Shown: positions 38,915 to 49,727, counted from the stretch's first letter. The stretch: 64,000 nt of DNA from Streptococcus suis (GCF_002960445.1 NZ_POJD01000195.1:26338-90337), one strand, 5' to 3'. The notes: a model not told the origin generated them from the sequence alone. Numbers and translations are program-made.

Positions 38915-39633
38915 AGCAAGGAAACCTTCCTAAGTTCCTCTAGGGCTGCAACTGGCAAGAGGGTCACCCCATGTTCCTGTAAGACAGGTCTAGTCAACTT
39001 AGTATCATTGGCAAATTCCAACATACGCGCCAGAAGATAGTCAGGGTAACGCTTAGAACGTTCCTCGATATTGATCAAGACAGTCATATAGTAATGACCG
39101 TCCATCTTATAGAGCTCTGACTCTTCGATAGGGTAATCTACTGTTCCTACAAAAGCCATCAGTTCATCCATGTTAGGAAAATCAAGGATATAGTAGATGT
39201 AGCCTTCTGACTCGCTCTCCTCAGCTTCTTCAGCTTTTTCAACTTCTTCCAAATGACGAACAGCATCCATATCCTTACTGCTTCGCTCTCGAGCAGTCTG
39301 CTCCAAATTCTTGAAAAATTCATCCGGACTCATGCTGGAAATATCACCAAAATCCGACAAGTCAGAAAACTCATCAAAATTCAAATTCTGATCTAAGTCA
39401 GACTTGGTTACAAAAATATCCACCCGATCTGGTTTAGGAGTGACACGAAAACTTAACATCCCACTTTCTCGGAAGGTTAAAGGCAATTCTAATTCGTCCA
39501 AGACGGTATAGAAAAATTCTTCTGTCTTTTCTTGAGGAATGAGGAAGTCAGCCAGCTCCATCCCTCTTTCTTCTAAATCATCCATTTTTATAGTGATTTT
39601 CAAGGTCGAATCACTAATTTGTTTTACTTTCAT
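38911..39633 (-). CDS. mecA: Adaptor protein MecA
   Basis: 240 residues: N-terminal substrate-binding domain (MKVKQISDSTLKITIKMDDL, EFFYTVLDELELP), acidic linker (VEKAEEAEESESEG) and C-terminal ClpC-binding domain (FPNMDELMAFVGTV, DGHYYMTVLIN). It delivers targets such as competence factors to ClpC/ClpP. Start ATG 39633. Translationally coupled to rgpG. Confidence 0.95.
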   Translation of the reverse strand: MKVKQISDSTLKITIKMDDLEERGMELADFLIPQEKTEEFFYTVLDELELPLTFRESGMLSFRVTPKPDRVDIFVTKSDLDQNLNFDEFSDLSDFGDISSMSPDEFFKNLEQTARERSSKDMDAVRHLEEVEKAEEAEESESEGYIYYILDFPNMDELMAFVGTVDYPIEESELYKMDGHYYMTVLINIEERSKRYPDYLLARMLEFANDTKLTRPVLQEHGVTLLPVAALEELRKVSLL

Positions 39634-39733
39634 ACTTACCTCATACTAATGAATAGGTGCCGAAAAATATAGCATTCATTTTCAATTCTCATACATATCT
39701 CTTTCCATTATACTAAATGACTGCTTGAAAGAC

Positions 39734-39761
39734 AAAAGAAAAGCAGGTTGCCCTGCTCTTA
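39734..39761 (-). terminator. Terminator of uppP
   Basis: AAGAGCAGG-GCAA-CCTGCTTTT then CTTTTG on the minus strand; overlaps the uppP stop. Confidence 0.85.
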
Positions 39762-40595
39762 AAATAAGAATGTGATAAAAGAATAGACTAGCAAAATTAC
39801 TCCCAAGATAATACGGTAATATCCAAAAACTGTAAAATCATTTTTCTTCACAAAGTCGGTCAAGAAGCGTATAACAACTAAGGAAACAAGATAAGCAGTC
39901 AAACTAGCAACCAAGAGAATGAGAACTTGCTCAAGATTTAGGCTATTTCCGTCCAAGAAATATTTAACAGCTTTCAGACCACTGTAACCAAACATGGTCG
40001 GAATTCCCAAGAAGAAGGTAAAGTCAGCAGCAACCGTTCGACTTGTACCCAAAATGATCGCTCCAAGGATAGTTGCTCCAGAACGACTAGTGCCCGGAAC
40101 AATGCTCAAGACCTGGAAGCAACCAATCAAGAGAGCTGTCTTATAAGACATTTTAGCCAAATCTGTCACCTGTGGCTCTAGATCCCGATTACGATTTTCG
40201 ATCCAGATGAATGCAATACCATAGACAATCAAGGCAATGGCAATAGGGACCATAAAGTTAAAATGCGCTTCAAACCAACTATCCAATGGAACAGCTATTA
40301 GAATAGAAGGCAGGCAGGCTATGACAACCTTTGCCCACAATTGCCAGGTCAACTGAATCTCACGCTTGGTCTTACCCGGCTGGAAGGGGTTTAATTTTTT
40401 GAAATAGATGGTCATAACAGCAAGGATGGCTCCCAACTGGATGACGATATTGAACATTTCTACAAAACTAGCACTTTGGTTGAGCTTCATAAACTCTTGA
40501 ACCAAAATCAAATGCCCTGTTGAAGAAACAGGCAACCACTCTGTCACCCCTTCAACAATCCCTAAAAAAACAGCTTTTAATAATTCGAGTAACAT
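39759..40595 (-). CDS. uppP: Undecaprenyl-diphosphatase (BacA type)
   Basis: 278 residues, about eight helices; signature [18 protein letters not shown] and [13 protein letters not shown] are the catalytic motifs of UppP, which recycles the lipid carrier C55-PP. Start is ATG 40595 after AAAGGAGTGTAGT; the upstream extension to 40652 has no ribosome-binding site. High-level UppP gives bacitracin tolerance in other species. Confidence 0.96.
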   Translation of the reverse strand: MLLELLKAVFLGIVEGVTEWLPVSSTGHLILVQEFMKLNQSASFVEMFNIVIQLGAILAVMTIYFKKLNPFQPGKTKREIQLTWQLWAKVVIACLPSILIAVPLDSWFEAHFNFMVPIAIALIVYGIAFIWIENRNRDLEPQVTDLAKMSYKTALLIGCFQVLSIVPGTSRSGATILGAIILGTSRTVAADFTFFLGIPTMFGYSGLKAVKYFLDGNSLNLEQVLILLVASLTAYLVSLVVIRFLTDFVKKNDFTVFGYYRIILGVILLVYSFITFLF

Positions 40596-40722
40596 ACTAC
40601 ACTCCTTTATATCAAGTCTTATTATTATACCATAAAAAAAACTTCCTTTCATGGTACAAGGAGATTGAAATTTGTCAGAATTTTTAATAAAATGGAATAA
40701 TATTATTTATTAAGGAGACATT

Positions 40723-42288
40723 ATGAAACATAAACTTAGTATATTTCTGCTAACACTGATTGCTGTTTTTTCCATGGCAACCGGTGTTAAAGCAGATGAA
40801 TACCTCCGGGTAGGAATGGAAGCAGCCTACGCTCCATTTAACTGGACCCAAGAAGATAACAGTAACGGAGCAGTTCCGATCGAAGGAACCAACCAATTTG
40901 CCAACGGTTACGATGTCCAGATTGCAAAAAAAATCGCAGCATCTATGGATAAAGAGTTGCTAGTTGTTAAAACCAAGTGGGAAGGTCTGGTTCCTGCCCT
41001 TACTTCTGGCAAGATTGACATGATCATCGCCGGTATGAGCCCAACTGAAGAACGTAAGAAAGAAATTGCTTTCTCAGACAGCTACTATACATCTATTCCA
41101 ACCTTGGTTGTTCGCTCAGACAGCCAGTATGCTACGGCGACTAGCTTGGCTGAATTTGCTGGTGCCAAAATCACTGCCCAGCAAGGTGTCTACCTCTACG
41201 ATTTGATTGACCAAATCCAAGGAGCTGATAAACAAACAGCTATGGGTGATTTCTCTCAAATCCGTCAAGCACTAGAAGCTGGTATTATTGATGCCTATGT
41301 TTCTGAGCGTCCAGAAGGTCGTACAGCCGAAGCAGCTAACAAGACATTCAAGATGGTCGAATTATCGGATAATTTTGAAACCAATGCTGAGGACGTGACT
41401 ATTGCTGTCGGTATGCGTAAAGACGATGCTCGCATCAGCCAGGTCAATGAAGTACTAGCTACTCTTTCGGAGAACGACCAAATTGCCCTTATGGACAATA
41501 TGATTGAAAACCAGCCTGTTGAAGAAGCCAGCGAAGGCGAAACTCCTAGCTTCTTTGCTCAAGTGTGGAATATCATTGTCAACAACTGGCAGCAGTTGCT
41601 TCGTGGTACTGGAATGACCCTGCTCATTTCCATCCTTGGAACCATTATCGGTACCCTTATCGGTCTTTTAATTGGTGTTTTCCGTACTGCTCCAAAAGCA
41701 GCTAACAAGGCTCTTGCTATTGGTCAAAAAATTCTCGGTTGGTTTATCAATATCTACATCGAAGTTTTCCGCGGTACACCAATGATTGTACAATCTATGG
41801 TTATCTACTACGGTACTGCCCAAGCCTTCGGTCTTAACCTTGACCGTACCCTGGCTGCCATCTTCATCGTATCCATCAACACAGGTGCTTACATGAGTGA
41901 GATTGTCCGCGGTGGTATTTTCGCAGTAGACAAGGGGCAATTCGAAGCCGCAACGGCTCTTGGATTTACCCACAACCAGACTATGCGCAAGATTGTTTTG
42001 CCACAGGTTATCCGCAACATCCTCCCAGCTACTGGTAATGAGTTCGTTATCAACATCAAGGATACTTCTGTATTGAATGTTATCTCAGTTGTTGAATTGT
42101 ACTTCTCAGGAAATACTGTTGCCACACAAACCTACCAGTACTTCCAAACTTTTACCGTCATTGCCATTATTTACTTTATCTTGACCTTTACTGTGACCCG
42201 CATCTTGCGTGCAGTTGAAAAACGCTTTGACACAGACACCTATACAACTGGTGCCAACCAAATGCAAATCGAGGTGCTTCATGACTAA
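40723..42288 (+). CDS. Amino-acid ABC transporter: fused substrate-binding protein and permease
   Basis: 521 residues: signal peptide (residues 1-24), solute-binding domain (about 27-260; [39 protein letters not shown]), then a HisM/GlnP-type permease (about 285-505) with [11 protein letters not shown] and [21 protein letters not shown]. This fusion layout is common for glutamine/polar amino-acid importers of lactic acid bacteria. AAGGAGACATT precedes the ATG. Pairs with the ATPase that overlaps its end. Substrate uncertain. Confidence 0.93.
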   Translation: MKHKLSIFLLTLIAVFSMATGVKADEYLRVGMEAAYAPFNWTQEDNSNGAVPIEGTNQFANGYDVQIAKKIAASMDKELLVVKTKWEGLVPALTSGKIDMIIAGMSPTEERKKEIAFSDSYYTSIPTLVVRSDSQYATATSLAEFAGAKITAQQGVYLYDLIDQIQGADKQTAMGDFSQIRQALEAGIIDAYVSERPEGRTAEAANKTFKMVELSDNFETNAEDVTIAVGMRKDDARISQVNEVLATLSENDQIALMDNMIENQPVEEASEGETPSFFAQVWNIIVNNWQQLLRGTGMTLLISILGTIIGTLIGLLIGVFRTAPKAANKALAIGQKILGWFINIYIEVFRGTPMIVQSMVIYYGTAQAFGLNLDRTLAAIFIVSINTGAYMSEIVRGGIFAVDKGQFEAATALGFTHNQTMRKIVLPQVIRNILPATGNEFVINIKDTSVLNVISVVELYFSGNTVATQTYQYFQTFTVIAIIYFILTFTVTRILRAVEKRFDTDTYTTGANQMQIEVLHD

Positions 42289-43024
42289 GAACATCATTCT
42301 AGAAATTAAAAACCTAAAGAAATCCTACGGACAAAACCAAGTCCTCAAGGACATTTCTGTGACAGTTGAAAAAGGAGAAGTGATTTCCATCATCGGTTCT
42401 TCGGGGTCTGGAAAATCAACCTTCCTCCGTTCCATCAACCTCTTGGAAACACCAACCGAAGGACAAATCCTCTACCACGGTCAAGACGTCTTGGGCAAAG
42501 GCTATGATTTGACCACCTATCGCGAAAAACTAGGCATGGTTTTCCAGTCCTTCAACCTCTTTAACAACCTCAATGTCTTGGAAAATGCCATCGTAGCACA
42601 AACCACTGTATTGAAACGCGATCGTGCAGAGGCTGAGAAAATCGCCAAAGAAAACCTCAACAAGGTCGGTATGACTGAGCAATACTGGCAGGCCAAACCA
42701 AGCCAACTCTCTGGTGGTCAAAAACAGCGTGTTGCCATTGCCCGTGCTCTGTCTGTAGATCCCGAAGTTATTCTCTTTGATGAACCAACTTCTGCTCTAG
42801 ATCCAGAAATGGTCGGTGAGGTACTCAAAACCATGCAGGATTTGGCCAAGTCTGGTCTAACCATGGTGATTGTTACTCACGAAATGGAATTTGCCCGCGA
42901 TGTTTCTGATCGTGTTATCTTCATGGATAAGGGTGTCATCGCTGAAGAAGGTACTCCTCAACAAATCTTTGAAAATCCACAAGAAGAGCGGACCCGCGAA
43001 TTCCTCCAGCGTTTTTTAGGATAA
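42281..43024 (+). CDS. Amino-acid ABC transporter ATPase
   Basis: 247 residues from ATG 42281 ([20 protein letters not shown]). Walker [10 protein letters not shown], signature [10 protein letters not shown], Walker [15 protein letters not shown], switch [12 protein letters not shown]: GlnQ/HisP family. The start overlaps the preceding stop by eight bases and has GAGGTG upstream; a longer frame from 42209 is rejected. Confidence 0.95.
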   Translation: MTKNIILEIKNLKKSYGQNQVLKDISVTVEKGEVISIIGSSGSGKSTFLRSINLLETPTEGQILYHGQDVLGKGYDLTTYREKLGMVFQSFNLFNNLNVLENAIVAQTTVLKRDRAEAEKIAKENLNKVGMTEQYWQAKPSQLSGGQKQRVAIARALSVDPEVILFDEPTSALDPEMVGEVLKTMQDLAKSGLTMVIVTHEMEFARDVSDRVIFMDKGVIAEEGTPQQIFENPQEERTREFLQRFLG

Positions 43025-43045
43025 GCTTTCTCTCTTATAGATAGT

Positions 43046-43080
43046 AACCTTACCAGTTTCAAAGCTGGTAAGGTTTTTTG
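43046..43080 (+). terminator. Terminator of the amino-acid ABC operon
   Basis: AACCTTACCAG and CTGGTAAGGTT form an 11-bp stem followed by TTTTTG. Confidence 0.9.
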
Positions 43081-43085
43081 ACGTC

Positions 43086-43112
43086 AAAAAAGAGGGCTCG
43101 ATGACCCTCTTA
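43086..43112 (-). terminator. Terminator of the small HTH-like gene
   Basis: AAGAGGG-TCATCGAG-CCCTCTT followed by TTTTG on the minus strand. Confidence 0.8.
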
Positions 43113-43140
43113 TGCAATCGTCTAAATACTATGACTTAGA

Positions 43141-43350
43141 TTAGTTTTCAAATTTCTTGTGGTTTTTGTCGTAAAAGTCAATCAACCCCAAGGCAGTCGC
43201 AAATGAAATGTTGTCAATTTTAGCGCGTCCTTGTGCAAGAGCGATAACTGACATCTCACGAGCATTTGTTTCCTTGCTGATACGGTAGCCAGTGATTTTC
43301 TTTTCGCGTACCCAGCCGACAACAGCGGCAACTTTTTCGTAACTAGTCAT
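43141..43350 (-). CDS. Small HTH-like protein, 69 residues
   Basis: MTSYEKVAAVVGWVREKKIT followed by GYRISKETNAREMSVIALAQ: the spacing resembles a Cro/XRE or phage-repressor helix-turn-helix, but the match is weak. It has its own strong promoter and terminator, so it is a real transcription unit. Possibly a small DNA-binding regulator; no target is evident. AAAGGGGTTCCTA precedes the ATG. Confidence 0.6.
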   Translation of the reverse strand: MTSYEKVAAVVGWVREKKITGYRISKETNAREMSVIALAQGRAKIDNISFATALGLIDFYDKNHKKFEN

Positions 43351-43383
43351 TAGGAACCCCTTTCCAATTTATTCGTGCAATTA

Positions 43384-43413
43384 AGTATAATACAAATTGC
43401 TTTGAATTGTCAA
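43384..43413 (-). promoter_or_regulatory. Promoter of the small HTH-like gene
   Basis: Perfect TTGACA, an 18-base spacer and TATACT on the minus strand. Confidence 0.7.
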
Positions 43414-43433
43414 GTAAAATGTTCGGATTTTAC

Positions 43434-44339
43434 TCAATTTTTAACCTTTAGAGCAGATAATATTTGTGTACGTACATCCTCCACTCCGCCAGCATTAGCT
43501 GGTAAAAAGATTGTTTGATTACCTCCTTGTGCAAAATTGTTTAATGTATCCAAGTATTGGTTGGTCAACAAGATAGACATAATCTGCTCTTCCGTCATGC
43601 TGATGTTAGACTCTTTCAATTCACGAATAGAGTCTGCTAGTCCGTCTACAATTGCCTTCCTTTGTTGGGCAATCCCCACACCATGTAGGCGGTCTTTTTC
43701 AGCTTCTGCTTCAGCAGCAGTGACTATTTTAATCTTATCGGCTTCTGCCAATTCTTGGGCCGCAACCCGTTTCCGCTGAGCTGCGTTGATTTCATTCATT
43801 GATTGCTTAACCTCGGCATCTGGCTCAACCTTGGTAATCAAGGTCTTGACAATAACATAACCGTAGGTCGACATTTCTTCCGCCACCTGCTTTTGTACTT
43901 CAAGGGCGATTTCATCTTTCTTCTCGAAGAGTTCATCCAAGGTCAATTTCGGAACGGATGACCGCAAGGCATCTTCAATATAGGATTTAATCTGTGCCTC
44001 TGGATGCATGAGTTTGTAATAAGCATCCGTAACATTGTTTTCATTGACACGATACTGAGTGGCGACATTCATAGTCACAAAGACATTGTCCTGGGTCTTG
44101 GTTTCTACCACAATCTCACTCTGCAACATCCGTAATTGGATACGGGCCGCAATCACATCTACCCCAAAGGGGATTTTAAAGTTAATACCAGAGGTAGAAG
44201 TCTTTTGGTACTTCCCAAACCGCTCCACGATGGCAACCGTCTGTTGCTTGACCACGTATAGCCCTGAAACCACTAAAATCAAGACAAGCAAGACCAAAAA
44301 TAAGAAACTAATGAAAACCATCAAAAAACCAGCTTCCAT
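43434..44339 (-). CDS. SPFH/Band 7 (stomatin-prohibitin) membrane protein
   Basis: 301 residues: N-terminal membrane helix (about 6-28), then the SPFH domain (VKQQTVAIVERFGKYQKTSTSGINFKIPFG region) and a helical, Ala/Glu-rich segment (RKRVAAQELAEADKIKIVTA) for oligomerisation. Resembles QmcA/stomatin-type scaffolds of membrane microdomains. Start ATG 44339 after a perfect GGAGGTAAAT. It follows ilvA by nine bases and may share its transcript. Confidence 0.88.
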   Translation of the reverse strand: MEAGFLMVFISFLFLVLLVLILVVSGLYVVKQQTVAIVERFGKYQKTSTSGINFKIPFGVDVIAARIQLRMLQSEIVVETKTQDNVFVTMNVATQYRVNENNVTDAYYKLMHPEAQIKSYIEDALRSSVPKLTLDELFEKKDEIALEVQKQVAEEMSTYGYVIVKTLITKVEPDAEVKQSMNEINAAQRKRVAAQELAEADKIKIVTAAEAEAEKDRLHGVGIAQQRKAIVDGLADSIRELKESNISMTEEQIMSILLTNQYLDTLNNFAQGGNQTIFLPANAGGVEDVRTQILSALKVKN

Positions 44340-44348
44340 ATTTACCTC

Positions 44349-45599
44349 CTAAACAAGCATTTTATAAAGTGAGTCATTTTCATGAAGATTGATATATTGG
44401 GGATCAAAATCCTCCAAACGCGATAGGAACTGTGCGTAATCCTCCTTATTGCCCAAGGCAATCCCTATCAAGACCGGACCTGTTCCCTTATTGGCACGTT
44501 TGATGTACTCAAAGCGAGTAATATCATCATTTGGACCTAAAATATCATTTACAAATTCACGCAAGGCACCCGGTCGTTGCGGGAAATTCACTACAAAGTA
44601 ATGTTTAATCCCTTCATAAATAAGGGCACGCTCTTCCATCTCCGGCATACGGTTAATGTCATTATTGCCACCTGAAATAATACAGCAGATAGTCTGCCCC
44701 TTAATCTTATCTTTGATGACTTCTAAAGCTGCCACAGTCGCTGCACCTGCTGGCTCAGCTACAATCCCGAGTTTTGAATAGAGGTCCAAAATGGTACCTG
44801 AAATCCAACCCTCATCAACACCAACCAACTTATCGACATGCTTGCGAGCCACTTCATAAGTTCTAGCACCAACCTTTTGAACAGCAATCCCATCCGCAAA
44901 CTTATCAATGCTCGCCAATTTGATAGGACGTCCCTTATCAAAGGCTGCCTTCATGGAACGAGCACCGTTAGCTTCAACGCCGATAATCTTGATTTCTGGC
45001 GCGTGTTCTTTGAGGTAGGCAGAAACACCAGCAATCAAACCGCCTCCACCTACGGGCACGAGGATTTGATCAAAACTAATGGTCTGTTCCTGGGCTTCTT
45101 CTATTATTTCATAGGCAACCGTTCCTTGACCCGCCTGAACATGGTCATCGTCAAATGGGTCGATAAAGGTCTTACCACTCTCCGTAGTATAATCCTGTGC
45201 TGCCTGAGCAGATTCATCAAAAGTATCGCCCACTAAACGAATATCTACATAGTCACCGCCAAAGAAACGAACCTGTCCAATCTTTTGCTGTGGTGTTGTA
45301 ATAGGCATAAAGATGGTTGCTGGTATCTGCATCTCTTGACAAGTATAGGCAACACCTTGGGCATGGTTGCCGGCAGAAGCACAGACCACACCTAGCGCCT
45401 TTTTTTCATCTGATAATTGAGAAATGGCATAGTAGGCTCCACGTATTTTAAATGAACGAACGCGTTGCTCATTCTCACGCTTGATATAGATGGTGGCTCC
45501 GTACTTTTCTGATAAGTAGCGACTGTAATCTAATGGCGTTCGAACGACAACTCTTTTTAAGACTTCGTAGGCCTGCTCTACATTTTTTGCTGTAATCAT
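44349..45599 (-). CDS. ilvA: Threonine ammonia-lyase (biosynthetic)
   Basis: 416 residues: PLP lysine in RSFKIRGAYYA, phosphate loop PVGGGGLIAGV, and one C-terminal ACT-like regulatory segment (HYFVVNFPQRPGALREFVND). It makes 2-oxobutyrate from threonine, the entry to isoleucine, matching ilvBNC upstream. A 760-base gap full of repeats separates it from ilvC, so it probably has its own promoter (TATAAT or TACAAT within 45620-45660). Confidence 0.94.
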   Translation of the reverse strand: MITAKNVEQAYEVLKRVVVRTPLDYSRYLSEKYGATIYIKRENEQRVRSFKIRGAYYAISQLSDEKKALGVVCASAGNHAQGVAYTCQEMQIPATIFMPITTPQQKIGQVRFFGGDYVDIRLVGDTFDESAQAAQDYTTESGKTFIDPFDDDHVQAGQGTVAYEIIEEAQEQTISFDQILVPVGGGGLIAGVSAYLKEHAPEIKIIGVEANGARSMKAAFDKGRPIKLASIDKFADGIAVQKVGARTYEVARKHVDKLVGVDEGWISGTILDLYSKLGIVAEPAGAATVAALEVIKDKIKGQTICCIISGGNNDINRMPEMEERALIYEGIKHYFVVNFPQRPGALREFVNDILGPNDDITRFEYIKRANKGTGPVLIGIALGNKEDYAQFLSRLEDFDPQYINLHENDSLYKMLV

Positions 45600-45884
45600 A
45601 TTTGCACTAATTTCTTTCTATCAATCATATTGTACCAGTATTTTAAAAATAATACTAACAATTATACGCATATTTAAAATAATATTATATATTTCGGTCA
45701 AATACCGAACTTTTTAGCTATAGTAGTCTTCCTTGAGTGGGTCAAAGTAACCTCTCTAATGATGGATCGAGTTACACTTAGACATAGGGATCCGAAGAAA
45801 GCAAATACTATCTATTAAAGGACTATACCATAAATAGACGGTCAAAAGAGCTGGCCCCACCAGCTCTTTAATATGTCTTGTCTA

Positions 45885-46022
45885 CTAAACTTTTCCAAAA
45901 CTCCCTAACTTCAAAATAGGATAGGGAAGCAAAAGCTTTTCCAACTGTCTATTGGTAACCAAAATTCCGCTTTCCAATCTTTTAGCGTATGCTTGAATTT
46001 CTGGACGACTAGCTGAAAGAGC
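45885..46022 (-). pseudogene. C-terminal gene remnant, about 45 codons
   Basis: On the minus strand an uninterrupted frame reads SRPEIQAYAKRLESGILVTN and then RQLEKLLLPYPILKLGSFGKV before a TAG. A stop codon lies directly upstream, so it has no start. Composition is protein-like. Likely the tail of a lost gene; family not recognised. Confidence 0.4.
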
Positions 46023-46049
46023 CTATACCATGTTCTTTCACTCCACTTC

Positions 46050-46356
46050 AACTGCCTTGCTTTCGTATTTCTCGGCAAGGGCTAGAATAGCCTATCCGTA
46101 GGCTGCCTCGCTCTCTTGTTTCTAGGCAAGGGCTAGAATAGCCTATCCGTAGGCTTACCTCGATCTCTTGTTGTCAAGCTCGGGTTAAAATAGTCCCCCG
46201 GACTTACCTCGCTTTCTCGTTTTTAGGCGAGGGCTAAAACAGTCCACTGGACTTACCTCGCTTTCTCGTTTTCAGGCGAGGGCTAAAACAGTCCACCTTA
46301 ACTGCCTTGCTTTCGTATTTCTAGGCAAGGGCTAGAATAGCCTATCCGTAGGCTAT
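46050..46356. repeat. About 50-bp tandem array of paired hairpins, six copies
   Basis: The marker GGGCTA (or GGGTTA) recurs at 46079, 46130, 46182, 46231, 46280 and 46329, a 49-52 base period. Each unit holds two stems: GCCTTGC/GCAAGGGC type and AGCCTA-TCCG-TAGGCT type. In middle units both arms have changed together (CCTCGC/GCGAGG; AGTCC-ACT-GGACT), preserving pairing. The last unit forms CTAGAATAGCCTA/TAGGCTATTCTAG next to the ilvC stop. No known family recognised. Confidence 0.85.
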
Positions 46357-46357
46357 T

Positions 46358-47404
<1,047 letters not shown>

Positions 47405-47416
47405 TTATAAGGTTGG

Positions 47417-47520
47417 ATGCTCAAAGAAAATGAAGGTTAGACTAGGCGACGAAGGCGAATATAGAACTAAAGTTCATCAAGCCAAGTCAACACAGTATAG
47501 TGTTTATTTTCGAAGAGCAT
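47417..47520. repeat. BOX-like element between ilvN and ilvC
   Basis: Begins ATGCTCAAAGAAAATGAAGG and ends TATTTTCGAAGAGCAT; the ends are inverted repeats, matching boxA and boxC ends of pneumococcal BOX. The inner part AACTAAAGTTCATCAAGCC matches the copy near 59340. The 3' end touches the ilvN stop codon. Confidence 0.75.
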
Positions 47521-47996
47521 TAGTCTCTGCTAAAGCCAGTTGCCCCCGTCCTCGCAATATTTTTAATGCCATAAGGCTGAATGACACGCAGGAGAGCATC
47601 AATCTTATCTCCATCACCTGTCATTTGAATGGTAATGGAATGAGGGGCTACATCGACCACGCTAGCGCGGAAAGGTTGAATAATAGCCAAAATTTCTGCT
47701 CGCTTAGCTGGTGGTGCAACGATTTTGACCAAGATTACTTCCCGCTCCAAATGGGGAATATCCGTTAAATCACGGACACGGACCACATCAATCAAACGAT
47801 TGAGCTGTTTGATGATTTGCTCTAGTTCATCCTGGCTAACTACGTCAACAATCACGGTAACACGGGAAATCCCATCTATTTCTGTTGGGCCGACGGATAT
47901 GGACTCAATATTGATTTGGCGACGAGATAATACACCCGTAAAGCGGTTGAGGACGCCGGATGAATTCCGTAATTTTGCTGTTAACATTCTACGCAT
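47520..47996 (-). CDS. ilvN: Acetolactate synthase regulatory subunit
   Basis: 158 residues: N-terminal ACT domain (LTAKLRNSSGVLNRFTGVLS, RRQINIESISVGPTE) and the ALS small-subunit C-terminal domain (VKIVAPPAKRAEILAIIQPF). Confers valine feedback on IlvB. Its start overlaps the ilvB stop by eight bases. Some species call it ilvH. Confidence 0.96.
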   Translation of the reverse strand: MRRMLTAKLRNSSGVLNRFTGVLSRRQINIESISVGPTEIDGISRVTVIVDVVSQDELEQIIKQLNRLIDVVRVRDLTDIPHLEREVILVKIVAPPAKRAEILAIIQPFRASVVDVAPHSITIQMTGDGDKIDALLRVIQPYGIKNIARTGATGFSRD

Positions 47997-49692
47997 TGAA
48001 CTTCACCCCCAACATCTCTGCATTGCTCTTGCCAGCTGGCACCATTGGTTGAACGTGCTCTGTTTTGGAAATATGCACTTCAATCAACATGGGCTTGTCT
48101 TCCAAAATAACTTTCATATCTTCAGCCAGGGTCGCTGGATTGTCAAAACTGTAGTGAGCAATTCCGTAGGCTTCCGCTAGCAACTGGAAATTTGGCTCCG
48201 CATCAAAGACAGACTGGCTACGACGTTTGTCATAGAAGGACTCCTGCCACTGACGGACCATACCGAGCGAGTGGTTGTTAATCAGAACCACCTTAATCGG
48301 TACACCATAGCCGTTGAGAATGGCTAATTCCTGGTTGGTCATCTGGAAACCACCGTCCCCAACAAAGCAGACAACTTCCCTGTCTGGATTGGCTAACTTG
48401 GCACCAATGGCTGCTGGAATACCGAAGCCCATGGTCCCCATACCGCCTGAAGTCACCAACTGACGAGCGTGTTTGTATGGATAAAACTGGGCTGCCCACA
48501 TCTGGTGTTGACCAACATCTGTAACCACAATGGCATCTCCCTTGGTTAGCTGACCAATCAACTCAATAGCCTCTTGCGGTTTGATAACCCGATCATCTTC
48601 CTCATACCAAAATGGTGCTCGGCGTTTGTTGTCCAAGACCTGGGCTGTCCAGGCTGCATAATCTGTTTCTACTGAATCCAGTTTGAGCAGGGCTTGGAGA
48701 GTTGCCTTGGCATCTCCTACGACAGGAATAGCTGTCTTTTTGACCTTGCCAATCTCTGCAGGGTCAATGTCGACATGGGCAACCAGGGCATTTGGCGCAT
48801 AGGTCAAGGGATTGCCTGTCAATCGGTCATCAAAACGGGCACCGATATTGATGATGTAGTCTGCATCGTTCATAGCCATATTGGCAGCATAAGAACCATG
48901 CATGCCTCCCATACCCAGCGCCAATTCATGCTCGATAGGCATGGCTCCAAGACCAAGCAGAGTTGAAACTACAGGAATACGATAACGTTCTGCAAAGGCA
49001 ATCAGTTCCTGATTAGCATCCGCGTAGTTAACTCCTCCACCAGCTAGGATAACTGGCTGCTTGGACTGACTAAGCTGTTTCAATACTTTCTTGACCTGTA
49101 AACCATTTGGCTCAACAGTCGGTTGATAACTTGGAAGCTGAACAGTTGGGTCGTGATAAAAATCAACTATTCTCTCTTGAATATCTTTTGGAACGTCAAT
49201 GACAACCGGACCAGGGCGGCCAGTCGTCGCGATATGAAGTGCCTCTGTAATGACACGAGGAATATCGGCAGTATCTCGAATCTGATAATTATATTTAGTA
49301 ATGGGCATGGTCATACCCAAGACATCGGCCTCTTGGAAGGCATCCTTACCGATCCCCCGTGTAGCTACTTGACCTGTAAAGACCAACAAAGGGACGCTAT
49401 CTCCCATTGCATCCGCAATGCCTGTGATGGCATTTGTTGCTCCTGGACCAGAAGTGACAATGGCTACGCCCACCTTTCCTGATGATTTTGCATAACCTTC
49501 TGCCTCGTGAACTGCCCCTTGTTCATGTCGCGCCAAAATATGCTGGATACCCTCATACTGATAAATAGCATCGTATAACGGCAAAACTGCGCCACCTGGG
49601 TAACCAAAAACAAGGTCAACTCCCAGTTGGTGCAAGGTGTCTAAGATTAGATAAGACCCTGAACGTGGTTGGTCTAATTGGAATTCTTGCAC
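47989..49692 (-). CDS. ilvB: Acetolactate synthase catalytic subunit
   Basis: 567 residues from GTG 49692 (VQEFQLDQPRSGSYLILDTL). ThDP enzyme: catalytic Glu in ARHEQGAVHEAEGYA, GYPGGAVLPLYD, and ThDP/Mg site VGDGGFQMTNQELAILNGY with NNHSLGMVRQWQ. It condenses pyruvate with itself or with 2-oxobutyrate. GGAGGAATATTC before the GTG decides against the TTG at 49713. First gene of ilvB-N-C. Confidence 0.96.
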   Translation of the reverse strand: MQEFQLDQPRSGSYLILDTLHQLGVDLVFGYPGGAVLPLYDAIYQYEGIQHILARHEQGAVHEAEGYAKSSGKVGVAIVTSGPGATNAITGIADAMGDSVPLLVFTGQVATRGIGKDAFQEADVLGMTMPITKYNYQIRDTADIPRVITEALHIATTGRPGPVVIDVPKDIQERIVDFYHDPTVQLPSYQPTVEPNGLQVKKVLKQLSQSKQPVILAGGGVNYADANQELIAFAERYRIPVVSTLLGLGAMPIEHELALGMGGMHGSYAANMAMNDADYIINIGARFDDRLTGNPLTYAPNALVAHVDIDPAEIGKVKKTAIPVVGDAKATLQALLKLDSVETDYAAWTAQVLDNKRRAPFWYEEDDRVIKPQEAIELIGQLTKGDAIVVTDVGQHQMWAAQFYPYKHARQLVTSGGMGTMGFGIPAAIGAKLANPDREVVCFVGDGGFQMTNQELAILNGYGVPIKVVLINNHSLGMVRQWQESFYDKRRSQSVFDAEPNFQLLAEAYGIAHYSFDNPATLAEDMKVILEDKPMLIEVHISKTEHVQPMVPAGKSNAEMLGVKFNA

Positions 49693-49727
49693 GAATATTC
49701 CTCCTCTCTGCAAGTGTGTTATCTACT

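Larger units (their letters stand above)
45600..46357. other. 760-base region between ilvC and ilvA: promoter DNA, gene remnant, hairpins, repeats
   Basis: From ilvA outward: AT-rich promoter DNA; TTCGGT-CAAAT-ACCGAA hairpin (45692-45709); featureless DNA; a hairpin at 45844-45871 (AAAGAGCTGG/CCAGCTCTTT) that could terminate the ilvBNC transcript; a gene remnant at 45885-46022; and the tandem array at 46050-46356. No intact gene seen. Confidence 0.7.

Noticed and set aside
41668..42125. Minus-strand frames inside the amino-acid transporter gene
   Set aside because: Shadow frames; the plus-strand permease with EAA motif is intact across the whole stretch.
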